Program-made: the position numbers and the translations under genes
Notes under the pieces: generated by a model
Database searches by the model: none
What the model was told of the DNA's origin: nothing
The model's input: only the letters and a program-made list of their open reading frames with translations
Shown: positions 13,400 through 25,600 of the stretch, in pieces
Layout of the letters: the number at the start of each line of letters is the position of its first letter
Position numbering within the stretch: the stretch's first letter is position 1
Source of the DNA: Anas platyrhynchos
Taxonomy: Eukaryota > Chordata > Aves > Anseriformes > Anatidae
Reading direction: 5' to 3'
DNA: 64,000 nucleotides
NCBI RefSeq assembly: GCF_047663525.1
Contig: NC_092602.1
Location: 9,917,501-9,981,500, forward strand

Positions 13400-15350
13400 T
13401 CCACGTGTATTTAATGAGTTCTTTTGCATGACACCTTACCTTCAGCTGCCTCAAGATTAGGTGACATAGATATGGGATCGCAGTTGAAAAGTGCCACAGA
13501 TGTACTTAGAGAATTGTTGTTACCTATCTCCCCTGAGAATGGGCTGGAAAACAAAGATGTCAGGAATTGGCCTATGCTCTCAATGTTGTTCTGATGTAAA
13601 CGTGTTGTGAAGGGAAAGAGAGATTCCTGCAGGGTAGGATTACTGTTATCTCCTGTTTCTATGCTGCTTATTCCCCTGAACACCTGAAGCTAGACCGTCT
13701 TCTTCTTCTATAACTATGACTATGATAGTTAGGATGATTCAATTTGCAGTCTCCTGTTCCTGACGTTCTGTGTAGAAACAACAGATCTTCCTCTGAAGAC
13801 AAAGTTATTATGAAAACTCTGAGGTATGTGGAGCATCTGTAAATGGGGCAGATCCACCAGGGTGCTCCCAGTGCTGGAGATGCAGCTTCTGTCGCTTTAT
13901 CCATTGATATAAACAGCAGTGTTCATTGGAAGAGCCTCCAGAATTAACTGACGCTGGTACAGCTGAGAAGCCAGGCTACCACCTGAACACCCAGTGGAGC
14001 ATGCGGTGGTTGTGCAGGTGGAGTAACAAGTCTCAGTGCTGCTGATTCTTCCTCCTGCTTCTTCTGGTTAATGTGCTATTTCATGTCTTTAGGCCACACT
14101 CTCACTTTTGCTTCATGCTGTGTGTTGCTTTGCAAGCTTTGGAAAGCAGAGCAGTAGAACCCTGGCTTTGCTGCATCGCAGTGCCTTTCATTAAGGTACA
14201 CAGCATGCAAATAATTGCTGCTGCTTGGCTTCTGAGTGACCTCTGAAGTAGGAATGATACTCCTAAACTTCAAACCTTTTGGAGCTATCTGGAAGTCTTT
14301 CCCTACCAGGATAGTATGCTGCCTCTTATCTGAATTTCCTTTCCATTTTATGCTTTGAGCTGAAATTCAGTAGGTCTTATTTCTTTAAATCCAAGCCTTC
14401 AGTCGCTGTTTGAGTCTCTGAGCTAAATCTCACATTCTGGCTATATAAACTACATTTGGTATCTACATAAATGTTATAGTTCTGCACCTCCTCCCACGCA
14501 GCTAGCACAAGTGGAGGCTCCCAGCCAATAATAATACTTCTTGCAAATTGTTTGATTAGGATGAGATTTCTTGGATAAGGTACTGCTGCATGATGAAGAG
14601 GAATCTCTGTCTCCTCGTCTATCAGCCAACACTGACACAGATTCCTTTGTCAAGACTATCCCCTTTTCCTCTAATACTAACACTTTGCTGCAAAAACTCA
14701 CTTCATGATCTGTGTTCTGCAAGAAATCAGTTGGCTGTGGAGGCAAAATTGTCATCAGATCATCTGAAACTATCAAATTAGAGGGAGCCAGTCCTCTTCT
14801 GCCGCCTGTCAGCTCTTCCTCAGAGAAACCAGCCTCATCCGTGCCTCAAAAGGAATAAACCTTATTCTCCAGGCATTAGAGGAAGCTCTGCTTCAGGCTG
14901 TTTTTTAGGATCATCAGAAGGATCACAGCTGTATTCAGCTAAGTTTTCGGTTAAGTTTTGCTGGAGATTGTCTTGGCGACTCTACTATTAAGGAACACTT
15001 TTGTTAATGGTTCTCTGTATCCCTTATTGTCCTTCTTTGAAAGAAGGAAAAACCTAGGGCTGTTCTGTACAGAATCTGATTCTGAGGCACTTACATGGGA
15101 TGCCAGGGCTCTTCTCAGAAGTGTCAGAGTTATCTTTAATGCTATAAAGATCACTGGAATCCTCCGCCAAGGTCTGTGCCATGAAAGAACATGCAATGTG
15201 GCAGCTCTTAAATTACACATTTGTGTTTTCCCTCTTTTTCAGCTGTTCAAGTTCCTGAAATGGTGACTGATATCATTCTGTTTGATTCTGATGCTGATTC
15301 TCCAGTTCTTTCACCTGAGCTTCATCACGTTCCCTTTTTGCTGGCCAGGG
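13400..15350 (-). pseudogene. Probable decayed (processed?) pseudogene, parent unidentified
   Basis: Reading the minus strand from about 15,350 downwards gives successive protein-like segments that change frame or hit stops. In order they are: a charged coiled-coil-like piece (PAKRERDEAQVKELENQHQ) followed by an in-frame stop; an acidic, serine-rich piece (AEDSSDLYSIKDNSDTSEK) that continues coherently after a frame change as SASESDSVQNSPRF; a 100-codon open piece at 14,776-14,474 containing VSDDLMTILPPQPTDFLQN and a run of serines; a piece from 14,520 reading EPPLVLAAWEEVQNYNIYVD; and a piece near 14,069 reading QKKQEEESAALRLVTPPAQP. No introns separate the pieces, which fits a retrotransposed copy that has since decayed. 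The mix of coiled coil and serine/acidic stretches suggests a large scaffold-type protein, but I cannot name the parent. No poly-A tail or target-site duplication was confirmed. Confidence 0.45.
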
Positions 15351-18300
15351 TCAGCCCACAGCAGTGGTTATTTCCAGGCCCCGTGTGCACCAGGGACAAA
15401 AAGGGCACAGAGGAGGAGCAGAGGTGGGATGTGACGGTTGGCTGACAAGTCCAGGTCGTGCTGCCGTGACTCACCAACAAGAGAGGTCAGTCTGATCTGG
15501 GAACGGGGAATTCCCAAAGCCTGGTGGCTACTCTGAGTCACTTGCCTGAAGAAGCCTTGCTTCCTGTCAGTCTTTGTGCACCTGGACGTGAAGTTTAGCC
15601 CGCAGTAACTCTAATACTAGAGAATTACTGGATCTGCTGTTGTTCCAATGCAGCTCATTGTACTAATGAAACAACATGGATAATTGTGCGACTGATTACT
15701 GTTTGTTACTGTACTGTTATTTAGAGAGAAACAACTTATCCCTAAAGCTGTTGGCCCTGTGTCTGTTACCCAAACTGTAATGCTGCTGGGCCATCTAAAA
15801 CCCTTACACTGGGACAGCCCCATTCTCATCCCCCACCCCAAACTGGGACAGGAGAGCAACTCCTCAAGAACTAGGACCTGCCCAGCTTTGGAATTCAGAC
15901 GAGACCTCAAGATATCTGCTGTAATGTACATTTCAATAATCTTCCAAGCAATGGCACATGCATTTACCAGCCATCCTATCTCCTGAGTTATTCAGAGAGG
16001 GATGCACCGCTCACTTCTCAGTTTTTTCAGTGAGAGATTTGTCTTTGTCACTGTGATACTGAAGAGTTTCTAGACCTGTGGGACCTCATCTCTGGTTCAA
16101 GGTTATAGATGCTAATGCAACTTGAACAGAAGGCTTGCGTTGCTAGCAGTCTTTCAAGTACTGGGATATTTGCAGTTCATGGTGTAGCTGCTTTGGTAGT
16201 TCGTATGCTTCCCTCACCATCTGTGTATCGGTTTCCAGCAGCACACTTAAACAGTTGCTATTGAAACATGGTGTAATTTGGCAATGATTTTATTAAAGCT
16301 GTTTTGAAATGTCTTTCTACCCCCACCTTGTCAGAACAGTTATGCAGTTATAAGGGAAACCTTCCTCAAACTGTCTCACAGCACTGAAGAACTGAGCTGA
16401 GACACTAGGTGTGAGTGAGGTTTGAGCTGAGCTCCTGCCTGCTGCAAGAGCAGCAACTCGCAGTGCTTTTCTCTACTTTGTGCTCATTTGTGCAGTGCTG
16501 ACCAGGACATGGATACAGGCTCTCCCTTTTTTTTTCTGCTGCTACGCTTCATTAGAAAGCAACTTAAAACCATAGTGATATATGTGACTCATTTAAATAA
16601 GCCAGTTGAGTTATTTAAATAAGTCAGCTGGGTGTTACGTGATCATGGATGGAAGTGGAAGTAATTCAGAGTTAGAAATTGGTCACAAACTGGTAAATGG
16701 TATGTGCAATGCAGTGTTAACTTGATCCAGATTTTGTTTACTCTTAGTACACAAGAAATCAACAGAGCTCTTTTTTCCTTTTACCTTGGAACAAAGGGGA
16801 CTTAATGTATTTCTTTTTCTGTAAATAGTCAAGGAATCTTGTGTTTAAGAGGAAAGGGTTCCATAAAGGGCAGAATCAATTTAATAATGTACATAAAATA
16901 CAAAACACAGGAGGAGGAAAATGAGTTTATAATTCGTTACTAGATGCACGGTAGCTGTCATATATTTGTTCTATCACAATATGTAGTTGATTGCTCTAAA
17001 ATGCTTATCATTGGAGATCTAAGAGGCTGATGCGACAAGAAAACCTGTGTAAAAACTTAATTTTTTTGGCAACTGTACAGGAATATAGGGTAGAGGATTC
17101 TCAAAAAAAAAAAAAATCTTTTTATTCCATTTTAACAGTTCCAATTTAGAGCCATATAATGATTTAAGACATGAATTATTTTATGTTTTTATCTTAGCTG
17201 CTTCTGAAGGTGAACTTCACCCTTGCAGACCACAGGTAGATCCCTTTATTGTGTTCTGAATTAATTAATTAACTTTCGAATCTGAATTTTGTCTCTATTC
17301 TGCAAATCAGCATATTTCTCATATATTCAAGTTGTGCAGACAGACTTAATACAGCAACAGATTTGTGAAAACTAAAGGGGAAGAGCAAAGGGAACAAAGT
17401 TCTGTTTGTTTATTTTGTTTTCTTTCAGACGGTCATTTCCTAATGGAAAATATTCACCGAAATTTTCTTTTCTCTAAAATTTTCAAGGATTGGGCTATGG
17501 TTCACCTGTTCAAGCTGTTTACACAATTTCTTTTTTTTTTCTTCTTTTTGAAGTTGAACAGTTATGTCCCTTATCTAAATAGAAATAGATCATAGAAAAT
17601 GATCTTAGAAGTGGGCAGGCATAGATGTAACATCTGCCAGTCCCTTGAAGACATCACAAGACAAGTGCTAAAACCTGTCTTTTGGGTACTGTTGTCAATT
17701 AAAATGATACAACCTGGAAACAACAACAACAAGTTCAAAAATGCAGAACTGTCTGCAAAAGTCAGTATAAGTAATGACCTGTTCTTGTCACTAGCAGGGA
17801 AGTAAGAGGTATGATTGGTGAAATTCTGTCTGAAGGGAAATTCCTGTTACTTCAGTATTGAACAACAGCATTGCATGACTGCCAGTAATTGACATGCCGG
17901 AGAGATCCAGCAATATGAACGTGGTTGCTCAGCCCTTGCTAATAAACAAGGCATCATTCAACAGTGTTGGCATCACAGCATTTGCTTTGTATACAGTCCA
18001 AAACTGGACACTGAAAGGACCCAGGATGCTGGTGGCAGGTATGTGAAATGTGCACAGTTCTGCCTAAACTTCTCAAACACCTTTCTGTAATAAAGGATTT
18101 CCACATCAAGTGGCAGTTTGTGAGGACAGCTACACTCAGCAATGATTTCTTAAGAACTGGCTGGGCTATTGTTAGTTATACTGTGGGTGGTATTTTTTCT
18201 TGTCAAAGGAAATGCGGATTATCATAGTAATTATCCCAGATATTTCTGACACTCTTACAAGCTGTAAAAATCATGGATTAAAATTATAGATAGTAAACGC

Positions 18301-19429
18301 AGATTTCCCTGTGCTGCTTTTAGTATTATCTTTTGTGCATGGACGCTACGTGCCTCTGTGCAGGTATAGGCAAGGGCCTGAGTAACTCTTCTGAACAAAA
18401 AAAAATTAATACTTCAGACTTACGCTGGTCATGGAAAATTAAAGAATTGAATTAAGATACGAATAGAGTTCAGTCACATAAAGATAATAACTAAAGCGGC
18501 TTTTGTGTTTGTGTGTGTTTTTAGAGATCTGTAAAATAATTTGTAAGAACTGTTCTTCCAAGTTACCATGGTATCAGACTTAGGTATTTCTGAACTTCAA
18601 TAGCATATAATCTGAGGTAGCCCTTTTATCAGACCAGAATTCTTTAATCGATAGCACCAGCACCCCACTTCAGCAGCACATCGCTACTCCTTCGAGTCTC
18701 TGCATTTCTGTTTCCACGTTGTGTGCACCTGCCTGACACACCTGGAATTTCTCCAGCTGGCCAGCACACTTGCTTGCTTTACATCTGTCTACTACTTCAG
18801 CCAGATGGTCTGCCCCTTTCATTTAGCTTCCTCTGACTCCGTTTTCCTTGAGTAAAATGGATGTGGTAATCTTTGAATGTATCACATCTATTAGAGTTAT
18901 GATCTCATTTTACATTATGATCTTCAAAGATGTTTACGAACTATTTTACAACACCCATATGAAGCGGTGAGTACTAAGTTGGTTCCTGTATAGCTTATTT
19001 CATTAACAAACACTAAGTGGGTTTTGGAGCAACAAGTACTATATAAATGCAAAATATTTGTTACCAAATAGTTGTTCAGGGAATAATTTTTCAGAACATA
19101 CACCAATGAGCTTGTTGTTCATTACGATCAACTTTTGTTGCATTTTTGAGTTCCTGAAGCCTCCTCTAATAACTACACGTAATTTTTTGTCTGAGTCTGT
19201 AAAGCTTGTTTTAAAACTTGGAGACTTTTTGGGTGATAAAAGTGGCGTTATGGTAGAACAAGTGTCCGATCAGCTGAGGTAACTGGCTGTCGTGAAGGAG
19301 GGTGAAGGGGAAACAAGCTCCCAGCCAGGGGCGGAGCAGATCTTGGAGCATCTCCTGAGCGCACTGGGGCGAGGGAGAACCCCTTGGGGAGCAATTGGGG
19401 TGCTCAGACCCGGAGCTGACAGCGCTGAG
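15351..19429. other. Intergenic sequence upstream of UBE2L3
   Basis: AT-rich unique sequence. It includes a 22-bp imperfect tandem duplication at 16,591-16,632 (atttaaataagccagttgag, repeated as atttaaataagtcagctggg). No coding exon was seen. Confidence 0.5.
16591..16632. repeat. Two-copy 22-bp tandem duplication
   Basis: Copy 1 at 16,591-16,610 and copy 2 at 16,613-16,632 differ by a few transitions. The centre is the palindrome ATTTAAAT. It is a small local duplication with no demonstrated role. Confidence 0.8.
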
Positions 19430-19550
19430 GCTGCACCTCAGGGGCTGCCCCCCGCGGCCTGGCGCTGCCGCCTCAGCCCCGCCCCGCCCCGCCCCTCCCC
19501 GCCCGCCGCCCCAGGAAGCTGGGTCCCGCAGCGCCCTGCCCGCCGCCGCC

Positions 19551-19604
19551 ATGCATTGTGGGGCGGCAGCAGCAGAGCCAAGATGGCGGCCAGCAGGAGG
19601 CTGA
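19551..19604 (+). CDS. Upstream ORF overlapping the UBE2L3 start
   Basis: An ATG at 19,551 sits in a strong context (GCCGCCGCC before it) and opens a 17-codon frame ([17 protein letters not shown]) that ends at TGA 19,602-19,604. The frame is offset from UBE2L3 and terminates 19 bases past its ATG. If transcription starts upstream of 19,551, this overlapping uORF would lower initiation at the main ATG unless leaky scanning occurs. Whether it is in the mRNA depends on the unknown start site. Confidence 0.4.
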   Translation: MHCGAAAAEPRWRPAGG

Positions 19605-19609
19605 TGAAG
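19583..19609 (+). CDS. UBE2L3: UBE2L3 coding exon 1
   Basis: This exon encodes MAASRRLMK and ends at a GTAACA donor in phase 0. The ATG was chosen because it gives the known N-terminus. Confidence 0.97.
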
Positions 19610-22600
19610 GTAACAGCAGCGCCGCGCCGCCGCGGGCCGAGGGGCGCCCGCCCGCCGCCGCCCCCTCCCTCTCAGCGCCCCTCCGGCGGCCGGGGGGCCC
19701 CTTCCGAGCCCGGCGGGGCTCTCACCCTGATCCTCGCCGCCGGCCGGGTCGAGTTGGCCGGGCGGGGAGCAGCCGGCACCTAGGCCGCGGCCGTCAGGGG
19801 CCGCCCCGGCTCCCCCCCCCCCCCCTCCGCCGCCCGCCGGGCTCTGAGGCGCCGCCGAGGGCCCCGCCGAGAGCACGGGGCTGGGCGGGGGCGCGGGGCG
19901 GGGGCCGGCCGGGTCCCCTCCCGCGGGGGGCTCCCGCGGTGACTAAGCAAAGAGGAAGGGCCGGGGGGGAGGAAGCGCCGCTGCCGGGACGCCGCGGGGA
20001 GAGGCCGAGCCCCGGGGCGCTGCCAGGGGTCGGGGCAGCGCCGGGAGGGAAGGGGAAGGACGGGGGGAGAGGGAAGGGGGCGAGGAGAGGGGAGGAGAGC
20101 AGAGGCGCCCCGGCCTCCCTGCCTGTCCCAGCCCTGCCCCGGGCAGCGAGTGGGGCTCCGGGGCCGGGGGGGCTCTGCCCGGGGGGTGCCGTGCTCGGGG
20201 GCTGCCGGGGGGGGCTCCGGGTGAGGCCGGGGCTTATCGGTGAAGTCTGGACCCGGGTTCAGCACTTTGCTCAGACGCGCCGGGCGCGGTGATGTTTGCG
20301 TCCTCAGCCGGCGGCTCGCGCCCGAGTGCGGTGCTGTTTGCAGCTCGGCTTCCACAAAGGGAGCGTGTGATTTTTAAACCGACGCTTCGTCTGAGGGGCT
20401 TGTTTTGTCATCGTCTTGTTTGAGAGCTAAAATACTTCTTAAAAACAAAAAGATACTGATTGTCCCCAAAAGGTGCAAGTTTCTTCTGTGTTGTGTGTAA
20501 TTGCCAATTCGTGTCACAAGCTGTTTGCAGTGGAATTTGCCTAGGACACGCATACTTAGTGGCATAAAATCTGGTCATCTGTAAAATGCTGTGGCAGTAC
20601 CCTACAGTATTTGCACGCCTGGAACATAAATCAATGAACTTTACAGGCTAGTGCTGTGAAACGTAGGGGAAGGACCCTCAGACCATCAGGCAGTGCTTTA
20701 ACCTGATTAAAAACCACCTCCCTGTGGAGTGCAACGTAACCGTGCACTAGGATTTGGCATATATATGGGTAATTCTTTTAAACTTAGCCTTTTAATACAG
20801 GGCTTAGAAGCATCTTCAAGGATGCAGACCCCCAGTAGGGCTGGGATTTGGCTGGGATAGGTAGATATTTGAAATTGTATTTCCTTAAGTGTGCAAATGC
20901 TTAATTAACCATTGAAGCTCGGTCACTTTTGAAGAAAACAATAGCTTAGTATTGCTTCCATAAGGGTAGTTTTAACATTTTAATTGTGCTATGTAGACAT
21001 CACAAATTAAATAGTAAATAACATTATGTGCAGAGTCATTCATATATATTGAATCAATAGGAGTAAGCCTTTAATTGTCCTTAAGGATCCCGGTGAGATG
21101 ACGTTCATTTATTTCATTTTTGATAGCATTTGTTCTTGTCACAGCTTTAGAATCATCAATATGTCTGTTCCTTTGTACTCAGATAAGGTTCTTTGTTTCA
21201 GATAAACTGAACTGTTGTTAACTATCTTTTTGCAAAGCAGTTTCTATGCTAGTTCTGAAAAATCTGTTAATTGTTCAAAAGAGCATTGCTACTTTCTTGT
21301 TAGAGGGGAAAAAGTGTAATTATTTTTTTTAAAAAAAAAAAAAAGCACAGGACATAAAAATCCAGGAGGTGAGTAAATTGTCCTTAATATTTACAGTGCC
21401 TCTTGCTTTTCAGCCCCTGTTCAGTTTCACTATGCTTCTTAACCATCAGGTAATACTTTAGTTTTGCACTGAAAGCATACCGTAAAAATGACTTTTGATA
21501 ATGTGATGTTCTTTTCTAGAAAAACAGTGTGGCAATTGCTCTTCAGAGGGAGTGGTTTAGGAAGGAAGGAGGCATTGGTAACTTCCCTCTTACATTTTTA
21601 CTTTCATTTTTATTGCCTTATATTTATGGACTGTGTGTTGTGCACTTTTCTATGCGAGTTCAACAGCTGTGAGATGCTTTATTGTGTAACTTGTCAGTGC
21701 TGCTAAATAGGCAGCTACCTTTGTGCTTTTTGCAGGGTCCAACATGCTTTGAGTCTTCATTCATCTCGGTAGGAACAAACCAGAGCTCTTGTGCAGATGA
21801 TGTAATGCGGATCTCTGCAGCATGGTGTTTTGCAGGTCCGATCTCATCTGTATCAACCTGATACTGTTGTTTAAGTTCTAAAGTGGAAATTCATAGATCA
21901 GCAAATGACTTTTTAAAGTCTTTCACTGTTAAAGTTTTGCAATATTGAAGGGTAAATGTGGTGTTTATTTCTCAGGGCCATAGAATGATGAGAGATGGTA
22001 ACTAAAGGAAATAGTTTTTCAGCACGTCACTCCATTTCCTAAAGCAATTTAGGATAAGCATTAACTGTCTTCCTTTGGGCTAAATATCAAGTTTGTCTTT
22101 GGTAGCTGAGAATAAGCTTTGAACCTTTTATAGGTCACATAAAATAAAGTAATTCCCATTTCTGTAGGTCTTGCCAGCATTTTGAAGTACTGTAATTTTT
22201 TCTGGGTGCGTGTCATGCAGCATAGTTACTCACATTAATCACAGTGGCACAAAGACTGGATGTAGTAAGTTTGTAATAACATGCTACCTGCCCACAGAAA
22301 AGTGGCAACGGGAGCCTTGTTGCCACCTTGCAGGTGGAAGTGGATGTCCTTTTCCGATGGTGGAATCTTCAACTCACAAGCCTCCTTGTGAAAGAAGTAC
22401 TAAAAAAAATCAAGTCCTAAAGAAGTCAAGTTAAAACATGCATAAGATTGTCTTGTTATATCAGGCTCTGTGTGCACAGGTTACATTTCATGGGCTGGAG
22501 ACCTTATTTATGGCCTCCTGTAGCTTTATGCCATTGACTTTATACCATTGACTAGTCTAACTCAAGTGTTCTCTACTGTTTTTTCAAGTCTTTCCAGGAG

Positions 22601-25600
22601 CACACCTAGGTTAGTAAAAATGTGAAATATTCATAGCTAATGAATCACGTTCCACCAACATTTGAGGTGGAGTTTTGATCTATGAGCCACCATTACACCT
22701 CTTCAAAGAGCCACAGCTGTCAGATATCAGCTCCTCATGAAATGTGAGAGGTGGGAATAAGGCAGTCTTCAACAAGGGTTTGTTGTTTTGGATCATCTCT
22801 CAAGGGGGGAAAAAAAAACAGGCAAATACAGAGTAATTAGATTTAGGAAAGCAGCATAGCTTTCTCTTTCAAGGGAGCTGCTTTGCTTCAAGACCCTTTC
22901 TCGTAAAAATCAAATTGTCTCCAAACACTTCTGATGGGGAACACAGATCTCCAGGAGACGTGCCAGAGATTTCACTCGAGTGCTTTTCACAGTTGCCACC
23001 CACTGATGTAAAACAAGCCGCTTTCCATTGGAGATCTGGAACTAAATGATATGTGGAGAGGTAGTGGGTAGTTGCAAAGGGAAGGCTATTTCGGGGCTGG
23101 ATAGTCATAGTACTTGGGGTTTGAGTAGCGTGTGGTACCGACACGGGCCTTCAACTGGCATTTTTCAGCAACATCTGAGAAGGCTGGCTGCTCCCGGGCT
23201 TGGAGCTACTTCTTTGTGTTCATCTGCAATATGAGCAAGCCAAGGTTTCTGTAGGATCCATGCTTTTGTTCCTGGCTTTTAGATATCAAAAGTATTTTTA
23301 GCATTAAGAACTGAAAATAGATTTAAATAATAAGTAACAGGTATTTTCTTCTTGTTGTTCTCACTCTGCTGCCATGATTGCATAGGCAAACATTTATGCA
23401 ACTATTGAACTTCATGATAAAACAGAAAAACAAAGCCACACCCATGTACCTGCTGTAGATGGCCTGCAATCTGCAGTATGCTGTGGTCTTGTAAACAGTA
23501 TAACCATTCCAAATAAAGGTGTTTTAACCAACTTCGCTATTGAAAAACAACTCTACGTGGATCCAGACACTGGTCCTGTCCTCAGTAACAAGGGAAGTCT
23601 GGCTTTGAGCAGCTATGGTTGTCCCTATGGAAAAGTGAGAATACTGATTTACTTTCCTTTTTGGAAACTGAAGAGTGGCAAAAGGATTTGTAATCAACAT
23701 CTTAAGAAAACATTTCTGAATAAAGATCAGATGGAAAACATTCTGCCAAAAAGTAGAATTAATAAATAAAAAGCGTGTGTGTATACAGGCTGTAATGTCA
23801 CAGTGGAAACTTAATAATAGCTCCTATAAGAGCTAGAATCTGTTTTGTTTTGTTTTCCATTATACTGGGTTTTAATGTGTGTTTTTGTTTTTGTTTTTTG
23901 ACCTTTCTCAGCAGTATACAAGATTCAGAGAGTAAAATTGGCCAGCGCCTTATCAGTGCTTTGGAGCCTTGTTTAACTTTGTCACGCTTCTCTTAGAGAT
24001 TCTATTTATGACCAGGTAAACAGAAATTGTAAACACAAGACAAATGAGGTTTGGAGTTGTTTCAGTAAACTCGTTTTTCTCTGTGAATTTAATAGCATTT
24101 TGGGCTTGATGCAGAACTTGGTGAAGTCAATATAAGACCTTACCCTACTCCCATATCTTGGATTAAACTCTTACTGGTGTTAAGTCTTCACTGTGTTTTC
24201 ATACTAGGTTTGTTTCTTTTTAGACAAGACCCCAAACTTCAGAGATGCATGGGCAAAGCAGTTTCAGGCCTGTGTTCAGAACCATTTTTTCCTAGTCCTG
24301 GATGGAATTTAGAGGAACTGGGAATTCTAAAAATTATTAGAACAAGAATATATGGATTTAGGTGTATACTTAATATTTGAACCTTCTTTTTAAGAGCTGA
24401 GTACGTTTTAAGCTGATGCCACTTAATTTTCTTCTTCATTTCAAACATTTTATTTTCAGTAGCATGTAATCATTTGTGCTGTCCAAAGCTAAAATTAAAA
24501 TTTTAACAATTTATTGATTGATTATATATGAGAAGGGTAGCGCGTACTTGTAGGACTGCCTTCAGACCAGTTATTGCCTCTAAAACAACATTTTCCCCTT
24601 TTCACGCACTGTGTGTAACACCTTCTCTGAACATCTCCAAACTACAAACATCCTGTCCCAAGGGAGCCCCCTGAAATAAGACGTTTCTGTTTTATAAACG
24701 GGCAAACCAGTGCAGGCAGGCCACGTGCAAGGTTGATAACAGAGTAATGAAAGATGACTTAAATTCTTACTGCAGTGTTCTAACCTCTAGTTACACTCCT
24801 TCTGTGTGCCTTTAATTATGTTACTTGACAAAATTAAGGGGTAGAGGACGGGAATAGGAATTAATCCATTCACTGTCTGCCTAAACTCCTAAGGGTTATT
24901 TTAAAGTAAATATTTGAACTATATCCTTTAACATCATCAAGTAATTTTTGTCTCTTTGGACTTACTCAAGCTCATGTTAAATACAGTATGAACTTTTAAT
25001 CTGCGCTGTTTGATGGTATTTAGTAGCTCATTCACTCCTAACTGTACGTGTATGCTTTAGTTGTGTCTGCCTCTGTAATTCAGAGGCAATTTAGATCTTT
25101 ACTGGGGGTTTTGTCAGTTGCCAGAAAAAAAAACAAAAAAACACAAACACCCCCTGTGCCCTTTTTAATCCCGAGTACTGAATCTCTTATCACTCCTGAT
25201 GAATTACACACAAAAAAGAACCTAAAAATATGAATTGCAAATATAGTATTACACTGTAAATACACTTCTAGGATAAATTGGAACCCGTCTTAAGCAAATA
25301 ATTCATGCAAGTCGTATCTGTGTGAGGAGAGGAATTGCTGAGTTTATACTCCTCTGCTTCCTTTTTCAGTTATTAGTTACTACCTCAAGACCCAAGGCAG
25401 CAGCAGAAGCACAGAATGTAGTCCCAATGCACCGCAGTAATTTACCACTTCTTTGATTATGAAAGGGAACTCCTGCATAGGCTTAGCAAGTCATTTTAAA
25501 AGAGGAAGGTGCCCTGAACACGGTTTCTGCTTGCTCTTTGCCCTAGTGTCTTCCAGGCTATTTAATTCCCTCTCCTGTGTGGTGGACTTGAGGGAAAACA

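Larger units (their letters stand above)
19430..20300 (+). promoter_or_regulatory. UBE2L3: CpG-island promoter of UBE2L3
   Basis: A dense C+G region with many CpG dinucleotides surrounds the first exon, and there is no TATA box. Overlapping GC boxes (Sp1/KLF type) lie at 19,475-19,513. ATGCATTGTGGG at 19,551-19,562 resembles half of the ZNF143/SBS motif on the opposite strand. AAGATGGCGGCC at 19,581-19,592 is a near-perfect YY1 site placed over the initiation codon, the usual place for YY1 in housekeeping promoters. Together these predict a constitutive promoter with transcription start a short way upstream of 19,583. The exact start is not determinable from sequence. Confidence 0.85.

Noticed and set aside
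15221..15445. Plus-strand 74-codon frame with an acidic start
   Set aside because: It is the antisense shadow of the better-supported minus-strand pseudogene.
19211..20355. Several 160-244-codon frames on both strands of the UBE2L3 island
   Set aside because: Mutually overlapping and low complexity. Only the nine-codon first exon of UBE2L3 is supported by homology.
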